NCBI GenBank assembly: GCA_963751695.1
Contig: CAVVVP010000005.1
Coordinates: forward strand, 434,001 to 498,000
DNA: 64,000 nucleotides
Direction: 5' to 3'
DNA from: SZUA-22 sp963751695
GTDB lineage: Bacteria > Bacteroidota > Ignavibacteria > Ignavibacteriales > Melioribacteraceae
A program made the position numbers and the translations under genes. This document shows, one piece after another, positions 9,055-18,757 of this stretch. How positions within the stretch are numbered: position 1 is the stretch's first letter; each line of letters begins with the position of its first letter. The notes under the pieces were generated by a model, which did not search any database, had not been told where the DNA came from, and saw only the letters and a list, made by a program, of their open reading frames with translations.

Positions 9055-10007
9055 ATGGAGAGAATATTAAAATTATAGAAAAAAATAATCTAAATACCTC
9101 AATCAATTATATTCACAATAAACCTGAAAGTTTTTTATCAAAAATCATCAAGTTGACTCTGCAACTTTTGGGTCAGAAGAATGCAATAGAAAAAGATATA
9201 ACAAGCGGCAAAATAAAGCAAGAAGCTGCATTTGTTCCTAAATCTTTGTCAACAAATTTTCGAATTGATTTTGAAGAAATTAATGGAAGAAAAGTTTGGA
9301 CATTAAAACCGAACCAAAATGGTTCAGAACAGGTAATACTCTATATTCATGGAGGGGCTTATATCTACAATATCTACAAGCAGCACTGGCAATTAATTGA
9401 ACAATTGCTAGAGAAAACTGGGGCAACAATCGTAGTTCCTGATTATCCCCTTTCACCAGAATTTAATTGCACAGAAGTTTTCGCATTTATGCACACTCTT
9501 TATCAGAAACTCCTTAATAAATTTCCATCCGGGAATATCAGTTTCATGGGTGATTCAGCTGGGGGAGGACTTGCTTTAGCTTTTACTCAAAACCTGCGAA
9601 ATGTAGGCTACCCCTTACCACAACAAGTGATATTGCTATCACCCTGGCTGGATGTTACCATGACCAATCCTGACATCCTTGCCGTTGACAAATACGATAA
9701 ATTGTTAGGCATAAAAGGATTGCAGCTTGCCGGTGAGACTTATGCAAATAAGCTTGATCTGAAGGATTATAAAGTAAGCCCTATCTACGGAGACCTAAAT
9801 CAATTGCCTAAAATTTCCATTTTCATTGGAACGCATGATTTCTTTATCGCAGATTCAAGAAAACTCAAATCAAAACTGGAATCAGCAAATATCCAATTCA
9901 ATTACTTTGAGTATTCCAAAATGATGCACGTCTGGACAATTTTTTCTACCTTAAAGGAAGCAAAACATAGTGTTAACGAAATAGTAAAACTTATTAATAA
10001 CGAATAA
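9055..10007 (+). CDS. Alpha/beta hydrolase, HSL-type esterase/lipase (probable N-terminal frameshift)
   Basis: Carboxylesterase-like protein of the hormone-sensitive-lipase (acetyl-hydrolase) family. It shows the oxyanion motif IHGGAY, the nucleophile elbow GDSAGGG and the C-terminal catalytic histidine in KMMHVW. An open frame with a TTG start exists from 9153 (284 residues). Coding sense extends upstream without a stop (NTSINYIHNKPESFLSKIIK) to an ATG at 9055 that is out of frame by one base. Adding one A to the A-run near 9071-9074 joins them into about 317 residues, closer to family length. I therefore annotate from 9055 and suspect a homopolymer slip. The substrate is unknown. It is flanked by non-coding repeats rather than operon partners. 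Confidence 0.78.
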
Positions 10008-10010
10008 ATA

Positions 10011-10068
10011 TGCAGGTCGTAGTAGAATTGTAAATGAATATATGGTTCAAAGTTTCATGCAACCTGCA
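10011..10068. repeat. Weak inverted repeat after the hydrolase gene
   Basis: TGCAGGT (10011-10017) and ACCTGCA (10062-10068) are perfectly complementary around a 44-base loop, starting four bases after the hydrolase stop. There is no U-run, so a terminator is unlikely. It could be a decayed attC-like site. The rest of the gap to katG (10069-10256) shows nothing recognisable. Confidence 0.25.
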
Positions 10069-10269
10069 CGAGTTTCTATATTGGAAGATAGTGAAGAAAT
10101 GTGTTGTTAAAATTCACACAGTTTTCAATTATAACATAAATTTGATTAAAGTATCATTTTTGCTAATTTGTATTTATGAAATGTAAGATACATTTGTTGG
10201 TTGAAAGATGTTTTTACAGCTTATTAATGATAAAAATTGTGTAAACACAAAAATTAAAGGAGAGTAGAG

Positions 10270-12465
10270 ATGAATAAAGAAAGTAATTGCCCAGTAACGG
10301 GCAAATCTAGCAAACCAATAGCAGGTAGTGGCACTTCTAACAAAGACTGGTGGCCAAACCAGTTGAACCTCAAGATTCTTCATCAAAACTCCAAGATGAG
10401 CAATCCGATGAACGAAGAATTCAATTACGCTGAGGAATTCAAGAAACTTGATCTGGAAGCTCTGAAGAAGGATCTCTATGCGCTGATGACTGACTCGCAG
10501 GATTGGTGGCCAGCCGATTACGGTCACTACGGTGGGCTCTTTATCCGTATGGCGTGGCACAGTGCAGGCACATATCGAACTGGCGATGGTCGCGGAGGCG
10601 CAGGTTCTGGTACTCAACGCTTTGCACCTCTTAACAGCTGGCCGGATAACGTAAACCTTGATAAGGCACGCCGTCTGCTTTGGCCAATTAAACAGAAATA
10701 CGGGAACAAGATCTCATGGGCGGATCTCATGATTCTAGCCGGCAATTGCGCACTAGAGTCGATGGGATTACAAACATTTGGTTTCGCTGGTGGACGTGAG
10801 GACGTCTGGGAACCAGAAGAAGACATTTACTGGGGAACTGAGAGTGAGTGGCTTGGTGACAAGCGATACTCCGGTGATCGAGAACTCGAGAATCCTCTCG
10901 CCGCTGTGCAGATGGGTTTAATATACGTGAATCCAGAAGGGCCGAATGGCGAACCTGATCCGGTTGCCTCGGGCCGAGATATTCGTGAGACTTTTGCGCG
11001 TATGGCAATGGATGACGAGGAAACAGTTGCCCTCACTGCAGGTGGACACACTTTCGGTAAAGCACATGGTGCAGGAGATGCCGCACATGTTGGGCCTGAA
11101 CCTGAAGCCGCGGGCATCGAAGAGCAAGGCCTTGGTTGGAAAAGCAGTTTCGGCAGCGGAAAAGGATCAGATGCTATTGGTAGTGGAATTGAAGGAGCAT
11201 GGACTCCAAATCCTACTAAGTGGGATAACAGCTATTTCGATATGTTATTTGGCTACGAGTGGGAATTGACAAAAAGTCCTGCTGGTGCCTGGCAGTGGAC
11301 ACCAAAGGATGTAGCAGACAAGGACCTCGCACCAGATGCGGAAGATTCATCTAAACGAGTTCCAACCATGATGACTACAGCAGACATGGCAATGCGGATG
11401 GACCCAATCTATGAACCAATTTCACGGCGATTCCACAAGAATCCTGAAGAATTTGCTGATGCATTTGCCCGGGCATGGTTCAAACTAACACATAGAGATA
11501 TGGGCCCTCGTTTGCGTTACCTTGGCGCAGAGGTTCCCAATGAAGATCTGATATGGCAAGATCCTATTCCTGAAGTCGATCATGACTTGATTGACGCAAA
11601 TGATATCGATGAGCTCAAGAGCAAGATTCTTGCCTCTGGTCTTTCAATTTCAAAACTTGTCTCAACCGCATGGGCATCAGCGTCCACTTTCCGTGGTTCC
11701 GACAAGCGTGGTGGAGCAAACGGTGCTCGCATCCGTCTTTCACCCCAAAAGGATTGGGAAGTCAATCAACCAACCCAATTGGCAACTGTGCTGCAGACTC
11801 TTGAGAGTATCCAAAAAGAATTCAATGACGGGCAGTCTGGCAACAAGAAGGTTTCACTTGCCGATGTAATTATACTTGGTGGATGCGTTGGTGTTGAGCA
11901 AGCTTCTAAGAATGCTGGTAAAGATGTGACTGTTCCTTTTACACCTGGACGTATGGATGCATCTCAAGAACAAACTGACATCGAATCTTTCTCAGTACTT
12001 GAACCTTGTGCAGATGGATTCCGTAACTATCTCAAAACAAAATACACTGTATCTGCAGAGGAACTACTGATTGATCGCGCACAATTGCTGAGATTGACTG
12101 GCCCTGAGTTGACGGTTCTCCTTGGTGGGTTGCGCGTCTTGAATACCAATGTTGGAGAATCCAAGCACGGTGTATTCACAAAGCGACCAGAGACGCTCAC
12201 TAATGACTTCTTCATAAATTTACTTGACATGAGAACAAAGTGGAATGCAACATCGGAAGACGAAGATATATTTGAAGGTCGTGATCGAGGTACCGACGAA
12301 CTTAAATGGACAGGCACCCGTGTTGACCTAGTTTTCGGTTCGAATTCGCAACTCCGGGCTTTAGCTGAAGTCTACGGATGTGAAGATGCTCATGAGAAGT
12401 TTGTACAAGACTTTGTGGCGGCATGGAATAAAGTAATGAACCTTGACCGTTTTGACCTAGTCTAA
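10270..12465 (+). CDS. katG: Catalase-peroxidase KatG
   Basis: Bifunctional haem enzyme that destroys hydrogen peroxide and oxidises organic donors; 731 residues, normal for KatG. The distal haem triad is Arg93, Trp96 and His97 in RMAWHSAGTYR, and the proximal ligand is His260 in GGHTFGKAHG. The Met-Tyr-Trp crosslink needed for catalase activity is available as Trp96, Tyr219 (MGLIYVNPEG) and Met245 (RMAMDD), with family spacing. The second, haem-less peroxidase half follows. A strong ribosome-binding site (AAAGGAGAG) precedes the ATG. G+C counted by eye is about 40-58% in sampled lines, well above its neighbours, suggesting a different origin or strong expression. It is monocistronic, ending at a bidirectional terminator. 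No clear PerR or OxyR site was found. Confidence 0.97.
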   Translation: MNKESNCPVTGKSSKPIAGSGTSNKDWWPNQLNLKILHQNSKMSNPMNEEFNYAEEFKKLDLEALKKDLYALMTDSQDWWPADYGHYGGLFIRMAWHSAGTYRTGDGRGGAGSGTQRFAPLNSWPDNVNLDKARRLLWPIKQKYGNKISWADLMILAGNCALESMGLQTFGFAGGREDVWEPEEDIYWGTESEWLGDKRYSGDRELENPLAAVQMGLIYVNPEGPNGEPDPVASGRDIRETFARMAMDDEETVALTAGGHTFGKAHGAGDAAHVGPEPEAAGIEEQGLGWKSSFGSGKGSDAIGSGIEGAWTPNPTKWDNSYFDMLFGYEWELTKSPAGAWQWTPKDVADKDLAPDAEDSSKRVPTMMTTADMAMRMDPIYEPISRRFHKNPEEFADAFARAWFKLTHRDMGPRLRYLGAEVPNEDLIWQDPIPEVDHDLIDANDIDELKSKILASGLSISKLVSTAWASASTFRGSDKRGGANGARIRLSPQKDWEVNQPTQLATVLQTLESIQKEFNDGQSGNKKVSLADVIILGGCVGVEQASKNAGKDVTVPFTPGRMDASQEQTDIESFSVLEPCADGFRNYLKTKYTVSAEELLIDRAQLLRLTGPELTVLLGGLRVLNTNVGESKHGVFTKRPETLTNDFFINLLDMRTKWNATSEDEDIFEGRDRGTDELKWTGTRVDLVFGSNSQLRALAEVYGCEDAHEKFVQDFVAAWNKVMNLDRFDLV

Positions 12466-12540
12466 GTGCAGGATAAACGTCAAAAGGATTTCTTATGATT
12501 TTGCAAAAAAAACAAGCAATTTGCAATTTTAACATACCAA

Positions 12541-12570
12541 AAAAATCCCCGATCAATGTCGGGGATTTTT
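12541..12570. terminator. Bidirectional rho-independent terminator between katG and the DHOD-like gene
   Basis: AAAAATCCCCGA (12541-12552), loop TCAATG and TCGGGGATTTTT (12559-12570) form a perfect 12-bp stem with A and T tracts on both sides. It can end katG on the plus strand and the DHOD-like/nifJ unit on the minus strand. Confidence 0.93.
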
Positions 12571-12591
12571 TATAACATATAAGAGATATTG

Positions 12592-13584
12592 TTAAATCTT
12601 ATAACTCTGAAGTGTTTTCATATAGTTAGCTCGTTCGTATGCTGCTGGTTCTGGACAGGACTTCTGGCTCATACTTCCTTGCATCATTTTGATAGATGAA
12701 TACTCATTCTCTTCCATCCATCTTGCAAGGTCCATCAAAATGTCACTTATTCTCCCAGTGCCATTTCGCAGCAATTCAGAAGCCATCATAGCAGCACTTC
12801 CACCAGCCATCATAACTTTAAGTACATCTTCATAACTACTGACACCACTTGTGGCAACCATGCTAGCCTTTATATTACCATAAAGAATTGCAATCCATCT
12901 GAGTGGTAATCGTAATTCCCAATTTGTGCTAAGAACTAAGTTAGGAACGACTTCTAACTGTTCGAGATCAAAGTCTGGCTGATAGAATCGGTTGAACAAA
13001 ACAAGACCATCGGCACCTGCATCATCCAATTTTTTTGCCATACTTGCCATTGTTGTAAAGAACGGGCTTAATTTTATTGCAACTGGTACATTAACATTTT
13101 CTTTTACTGATTTCAATGTATCGATGTACATGTTTTCAATTTCTTCACTTGTAACATCTGTACTAGTGGGAATGTAATATACATTCAATTCAATTGCGTC
13201 AGCCCCGGCTTGTTCCATATTTTGTGCATATTTAACCCAACCACCTTTGCTAATACCATTCAAACTTGCAATTATAGGAATTGACAAAGATTTCTTGAAG
13301 TCCGCAATAAGGTCAAGATATTCTATCGGTCCTAACTTGAAATCATCTTGTTCAGGAAAGTATGAAGTTGCTTCCGCAAAACTTTCAGTTCCGTAACTTA
13401 GATAGTGATCCAATTCACCAGATTCGTGTGTAAGCTGTTCTTCAAATAATGAATGCAAAACAACAGCAGATGCACCTGCATCTTCGAGTGATTTAGCTGA
13501 ATCCAAAGATTGAGTTAACGGAGAAGCAGATGGTATAATTGGGTTCTTCAACTCAAGACCAAGATATTTAGTTGTTAAATCCAT
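12592..13584 (-). CDS. Dihydroorotate dehydrogenase-like flavoprotein paired with PFOR
   Basis: TIM-barrel FMN protein of the DHOD superfamily, 330 residues, starting DLTTKYLGLELKNPII as in class 1 DHODs. The phosphate-binding end of the barrel is visible in VATSGVSSYEDVLK and MMAGGSAAMMASELL. The loop that in true DHODs carries the catalytic Cys or Ser (ELNxSCPN) reads IELNVYYIPTS, so pyrimidine synthesis is unlikely. It follows nifJ on the same strand after about 57 bases with its own site (AAAGGAGT). This DHOD-like/PFOR pairing is familiar in Bacteroidota-type genomes. By inference it is an electron-transfer or 2-oxoacid-related flavoenzyme; its reaction is unknown. Confidence 0.85.
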   Translation of the reverse strand: MDLTTKYLGLELKNPIIPSASPLTQSLDSAKSLEDAGASAVVLHSLFEEQLTHESGELDHYLSYGTESFAEATSYFPEQDDFKLGPIEYLDLIADFKKSLSIPIIASLNGISKGGWVKYAQNMEQAGADAIELNVYYIPTSTDVTSEEIENMYIDTLKSVKENVNVPVAIKLSPFFTTMASMAKKLDDAGADGLVLFNRFYQPDFDLEQLEVVPNLVLSTNWELRLPLRWIAILYGNIKASMVATSGVSSYEDVLKVMMAGGSAAMMASELLRNGTGRISDILMDLARWMEENEYSSIKMMQGSMSQKSCPEPAAYERANYMKTLQSYKI

Positions 13585-13641
13585 TTTTACTCCTTTAATT
13601 AAAATTTATGAAATGGCGGCAGGTTTAACTACCGCCAATTT

Positions 13642-16600
13642 TTATTTTTCTTCTTTATCTGCTAGATGGCTGTAATCCATTTCTGCCATATATTTGTACT
13701 GCTTCCAGCTTTCATTTACATGCTCTTGAGACATCTTCAATAGATCTTTTGCACGTTCTGGATGAGACTTAGTTAGCATTCGGTATCGATTTTCAGTATA
13801 GATATATTCCTTAAGAGGTATCTTAGGATCTTTGCTATCCAACTTCAGAGGATTCTTACCAGAAGAAATATTATTGGGATTGAATCGATAAATTGGCCAA
13901 TATCCAGAATCAACAGCAAGTTTTTGTTGGACAAATCCTTTAGACATATCAATACCATGCGCAATACAAGGGCTATATGCGATTATTATAGAAACACCAT
14001 CAAAATGTTCTGCTTCCACAATAGCTTTTACGGTTTGGGCATCACTAGCTCCCATAGCAATTTGGGCTACATACACATTTCCGTAACTCATTGCGATTTT
14101 ACCAAGATCTTTCTTTGGTATCCCTTTACCAGCGGCTGCAAATTTTGCGACGGCACCAATACCAGTTGCTTTTGATTGTTGACCACCAGTATTTGAATAA
14201 ACTTCAGTATCTAGAACAAGAATGTTTACATTCTTTCCAGAAGCCATTACATGATCAATCCACCGTAACCAATATCATAAGCCCAACCATCACCACCCAT
14301 AATCCAAACTGATCGTTTAACCAGATAATCGATAACAGAGAGTAATTCTTTTGCGATTGGTTTTGATGAAGCTTCGAGTTTAGAAGTTAGTTGAGCAATT
14401 CTTTCTCTTTGCTCATTAATTTCTAACTCAGTTTTTGAGGTGCAGTAATTATTGCTTCAGCTAATTCCGCGCTAACTTCATCTTTTAATTGTAAGAGCAA
14501 TTCACTTGCAAATTCTTTTTGCCTATCAATTGAAAGACGCATTCCTAATCCAAATTCAGCATTATCTTCAAAGAGTGAATTGTGTCCATGCAGGACCTCT
14601 TCCATCTTTGTTAGTTGCCCATGGTGTTGTAGGTAGGTTACCTCCATAAATAGAAGAACAGCCAGTCGCATTTGCAATAATAGCTCTATCACCAAACAAC
14701 TGAGAAACTAATTTAACATATGGAGTCTCACCACAGCCCGGGCAAGCACCTGAATATTCAAATAACGGCTCTAGGAACTGACTTCCAGCAACTGAGTCGA
14801 TCTTTAATTCTGTTCTGTCCGCTTCTGGAATATCTAAGAAGAAGTCATAGATTTACTCTCTCTGTTTTCACGTAATGGAACTTGAGGAGCCATATTAATA
14901 GCTTTTCTTCTAACTTCTGTTTTATCCTTAGCTGGACAAACTTCTACGCAGAGGTCACACCCTGTACAATCTTCAACAGCTACTTGAATAGTATACACCT
15001 TGTCTGGATTCTTTTCCACGTGCTTTTATAGATTTAAATGATTCTGGAGCGTTTTCTAATTCACTTTTATCGTATATTTTTGCTCGGATAGCTGCATGAG
15101 GACAAACTAGAGCACATTTATTACATTGAATACAAATGTCTTCTTCCCAAACAGGAACTTCGAGTGCAACATTTCGTTTTTCCCATTTAGCAGTAGCAGT
15201 AGGAAATGTTCCATCAACAGGCATTTGACTGACTGCAACATCATCACCTTTTCCAGCTCATTAGCATAGCCAGAGTATCTTTAACAAAATCCGGAGCCTT
15301 ATCTGAGACTACGATCTCTTGCAACTATTTCACTCGTTACAGTTTCTGGATACTCGACTTCATGAAGATTATCAATTGCTTGATCAACTGCATCGTAGTT
15401 TTTTTGACAATTTCTTCACCTTTACTGCCATATGTTTTCTTAATAGCATCTTTGATCTTCTGTATAGCTTCATCTTTTGGAAGAACTCCAGAAATTGCAA
15501 AGAAACATGTCTGCATAACTGTATTTATTCTTCCACCCATACCAGCATCTCTTGCAACAGATGTAACCATCAATTACATAAAATTTCAATTTCTTTTCTA
15601 TGATCTGTCTTTGAACTCTTTTTGGAAGTTTGTCCCAAACTACATCTTTAGAATATGCACTATTGAGAAGAATGTTCCACCTTCCTTAAGTTTTTCCAGA
15701 ACATCGAAACTTATCCATCAATTCAAATAGATGACATCCTACAAAATCAGCTTCTTGAAGTAGATAAGTTGAGTAAATTGGATTTTTACCAAATCTTAAG
15801 TGAGACACAGTGGTTGATCCAGATTTTTTTGAATCGTATACAAAATAACCTTGAGCATTATTGTCAGTTTCACCGCCAATAATTTTAATAGAGTTTTTGT
15901 TTGCACCAACTGTACCATCAGCTCCAAGTCCGAAGAACATTGCATTTAGTTGCAGTCTTTATCTTCAGTAATAAATGATGGATCGTACTCCAAACTAGTA
16001 TAGGTTACATCATCATTAATTCCAACTGTAAAGTGATTTTTTGGAGTTTCTTGTTTTAGATTATCAAATACTGCTTTTACCATTGCCGGAGTGAATTCCT
16101 TTGAAGATAGCCCATATCTTCCACCATTGATAATTGGGAATGCATCAAAAGGTTTTTCCGAAGAAGCCATCGCTTCTGCAATTGCTGTAACAACGTCTAG
16201 ATATAAAGGTTCACCGGTAGAGCCCGGTTCTTTCGTTCTATCAAGAACTGATATTCTTTCAACAGTTTCTGGAAGTGCTTTTATAAAATGTTTTGCTGAG
16301 AAAGGACGATATAGTCGAACAACAAGAAAACCAACTTTTTCTTCCATTTTATTTGCAAGAGTTTCAACAGTTTCTTTTACTGTTTCCGCACCAGACCCCA
16401 TCAAAATTACTACTCTCTTAGCATCAGGAGCTCCGTAATAATCAAATAAATTATATTGCCTTCCCGTAATTTCAGCAAACTTATCCATGGCTTTCTGAAC
16501 TATCTCAGGAGCTTCATTGTAAAACTTGTTAACAGTCTCTCTACCTTGGAAATAAACATCGGGATTTTGAGCTGTTCCACGAAGTACTGGTTTATCGGGA

Positions 16601-17226
16601 TTCATTGCTCGATCTCTATGAGCATGAATAGTTTCAGAATCTATCAATTCTTTAAGATCATCATCCGTAATTTCTTCGATCTTCTGAATTTCGTGTGAAG
16701 TTCTGAATCCATCAAAGAAATGGATAAAAGGAATTCTTGATTCCAATGATGCTCTGTGAGTAATAGCAGCAAGATCTTGGACTTCCTGAATTGAACCAGA
16801 TGCCATTAAACCGAAACCAGTTTGTCGAACTTGCATTACATCCTGGTGATCACCAAAAATTGATAATGCTTGCGCCGCTAATGATCTAGCCGATACGTGG
16901 AAAACAGCTGGAGTTAATTCCCCGGCAATTTTATACATATTTGGTATCATCAACAGTAAACCTTGTGATGCTGTAAAAGTTGTTGTTAATGATCCAGCTT
17001 GGAGTGCACCATGAACAGCTCCAGCAGCACCTCCTTCACTTTGCATTTCTGTTACTGAGGGAATAGTCCCCCAGATGTTTTTCTTGCCTTGTGCAGCCCA
17101 GAGGTCGGACATTTCACCCATTCCGGATGAAGGCGTTATTGGATAGATAGCAATAATTTCGCTAAGCTTATATGCTACTGAAGCCGCGGCATCATTTCCA
17201 TCTATCATTATCTTTCTTCTTGCCAT
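13642..17226 (-). CDS. nifJ: Pyruvate:ferredoxin (flavodoxin) oxidoreductase, interrupted by multiple frame changes
   Basis: Oxidatively decarboxylates pyruvate to acetyl-CoA and reduces ferredoxin using TPP and three [4Fe-4S] clusters. The 3585-base span equals about 1195 codons, the family length. The first 426 residues are intact, with IIAIYPITPSSGMGEMSDLW at the start. Then come, in different frames, the gamma-domain FFGLGADGTVGANKNS, two ferredoxin motifs CIQCNKCALVCP and CTGCDLCVEVCP, and the TPP/C-terminal domain with YSNTGGQQSKATG and VNESWKQYKYMAEMDYSHL. The middle, about 14250-15945, is split into at least six pieces by small indels. All domains are present in order, so I treat it as one gene with sequence errors; genuine decay is the alternative. 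It heads the unit with the DHOD-like gene. Confidence 0.88.
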
Positions 17227-17567
17227 AAACCTTGCCTCAATTTATTTTGAATTAATTTATATTAGTTTTTAGTAATATTTTACAATAGCAACTATCTTGC
17301 CATTTGATCGGTGATTTTTTCATTAAAAAAGTACGAAAAAAGCAGTTTTGAGAAGTGTTCCGCATTATTACTCTTGAAACTAAGAATTTAAGTAAAATAT
17401 ATCTTATTTCTAGGAAAACAAATTTTAGAAATAGAAATTGAAGATACGAAATAGCTCAATAAAAATAAAGATAGAAAGGTCTGATAATAGGATATGACAA
17501 CTTATTTAAAATATTGAGGGCTGATCAAAATGAATTGATCAGCCCATGTAAATAGTATTAATTTAAT
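17227..17567. other. Intergenic region between nifJ start and the aminotransferase end
   Basis: This 341-base AT-rich stretch has no credible ORF. It should hold the nifJ promoter at its left end and the terminator hairpin of the upstream operon at 17518-17545. I see no other repeat or RNA gene in it. Confidence 0.6.
17518..17545 (-). terminator. Hairpin downstream of the nucleotide-sugar operon
   Basis: A perfect 10-bp inverted repeat, GGGCTGATCA and TGATCAGCCC around AAATGAAT, lies about 23 bases after the aminotransferase stop. The sequence after it on the minus strand (TCAATATTTT) is only a weak U-tract, so termination may be imperfect. Confidence 0.6.
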
Positions 17568-18734
17568 TTATTTACCTAAGAATTCTACTATCTTTTGTAC
17601 AACAAATTCTATCTGCGCAGAAGACAATTCCGGATAAATAGGCAGTGCCATAGAGTGTTTTGCCGCAAAATCAGAATGGCGATAAGAATCTTTTGAAGAG
17701 GGAAGATCTTTAAAACATTCTTGATCGTGGAAAGGTACCGGATAATAAATTTCACAACCAATCTCATTTTCCTTCAAGAATGCCATTAATTCATCTCTTT
17801 TATCCACACGAATAACATATTGGTTGTAGATGTGATAATTCTTCAAACCTGTATCTTTATAAACAGCTTTTGGAAGTAGAACAGAGTTTTGATTATCGAG
17901 TTGAAGTTTACCTTCTTCTTCAGCTAGTCCAGCCTCCACAAAAAGTTTTGTGTAGAGTGCTGCGTTTTCTCTTCTCTTTTCTGACCACGAATCTAGGTGA
18001 GGTAGCTTAACACTTAAAACTCCTGCTTGAATTGCATCCAATCTGAAATTCCCACCGATCATTTTATGGTAGTATTTTGGTTTACCACCATGGACTCTCA
18101 TTATTTTAAGTTTTTCACCTAGCTCTTCATCCATTGTGACTACCATTCCACCATCTCCGAAACAGCCTAAGTTCTTACTTGGGAAAAAAGAATAACATCC
18201 TATATCTCCTATCGTACCAGCACATCTTCCATCTTTGTATTGAACACTTATTGCTTGCGCTCCGTCTTCAATAACTTTTAGATCATGTCTTTTTGCAATT
18301 TCCATTATTGGATCCATATCGGCACTCTGGCCATATAGATGTACGGGAATAATAGCTTTTGTTTTGTCTGTTATTTTTTCTTCAATTAATGCTGGATCAA
18401 TATTAAAAGTGACAGGATCGATATCCACCAATACTGGAATAGCATTTAATCTAGAAACAACTCCTGCAGTAGCGAAAAACGAATAAGTAGGAACAATTAC
18501 TTCATCACCTGGACCAACATCAGTGGACATGAGTGCAATAAGAAGTGCATCCGTACCCGATGAAACACCAATAGCCTTGTTTGATCCTAAAAATTCATTT
18601 ACCTCCCCTTCTAATTTCTGAACTTCTGGACCAAGAATAAAATATTGTGACTCAGCTGTGTTGAGAAGTGCAGAATCAAGTTCACCCTTAAGTGAACTAT
18701 ATTGAGCTTTTAAATCTAACAATGGAACTTTCAT
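17568..18734 (-). CDS. DegT/DnrJ/EryC1 nucleotide-sugar aminotransferase (WbpE-like)
   Basis: PLP enzyme that aminates keto-sugars bound to nucleotides, 388 residues. Landmarks are VPLLDLKAQYSSLKGELD at the N-terminus, GVSSGTDALLIAL for phosphate binding, EDGAQA and the PLP-lysine motif FFPSKNLGCFGDGG. It lies 23 bases after a UDP-GlcNAc 6-dehydrogenase-like gene and has its own AAGGAAG site. WbpA and WbpE act in the same pathway to diaminouronic-acid UDP sugars in O-antigen, so a 3-amino UDP-GlcNAc-uronate product is a fair inference. The intervening WbpB-type oxidoreductase is not in the window. Confidence 0.88.
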   Translation of the reverse strand: MKVPLLDLKAQYSSLKGELDSALLNTAESQYFILGPEVQKLEGEVNEFLGSNKAIGVSSGTDALLIALMSTDVGPGDEVIVPTYSFFATAGVVSRLNAIPVLVDIDPVTFNIDPALIEEKITDKTKAIIPVHLYGQSADMDPIMEIAKRHDLKVIEDGAQAISVQYKDGRCAGTIGDIGCYSFFPSKNLGCFGDGGMVVTMDEELGEKLKIMRVHGGKPKYYHKMIGGNFRLDAIQAGVLSVKLPHLDSWSEKRRENAALYTKLFVEAGLAEEEGKLQLDNQNSVLLPKAVYKDTGLKNYHIYNQYVIRVDKRDELMAFLKENEIGCEIYYPVPFHDQECFKDLPSSKDSYRHSDFAAKHSMALPIYPELSSAQIEFVVQKIVEFLGK

Positions 18735-18757
18735 TTTACTTCCTTTATTTAATTTGT

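Larger units (their letters stand above)
7595..10068 (+). mobile_element. Possible cassette-type accessory block (CPBP and hydrolase genes between inverted repeats)
   Basis: Two unrelated same-strand genes, a CPBP protease and an alpha/beta hydrolase, are separated from each other and from the transporter by non-coding spacers holding long imperfect inverted repeats (7608-7785 and 8811-8937). The CPBP ATG begins 24 bases after the first repeat and its stop is 15 bases before the second, spacing similar to the clear array at 41-44 kb. No integrase is present. Terminal boxes match the attC consensus less well than in the second array, so this block is tentative. Confidence 0.4.

Noticed and set aside
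10100..10260. PerR-like palindrome (TTATAACATAA) upstream of katG
   Set aside because: Only the left half resembles the PerR box in an AT-rich background; too weak to annotate.
10600..12560. Several 60-150 residue frames on the strand opposite katG and in its other frames
   Set aside because: They are shadows of a fully conserved katG; none has a ribosome site or recognisable domain.
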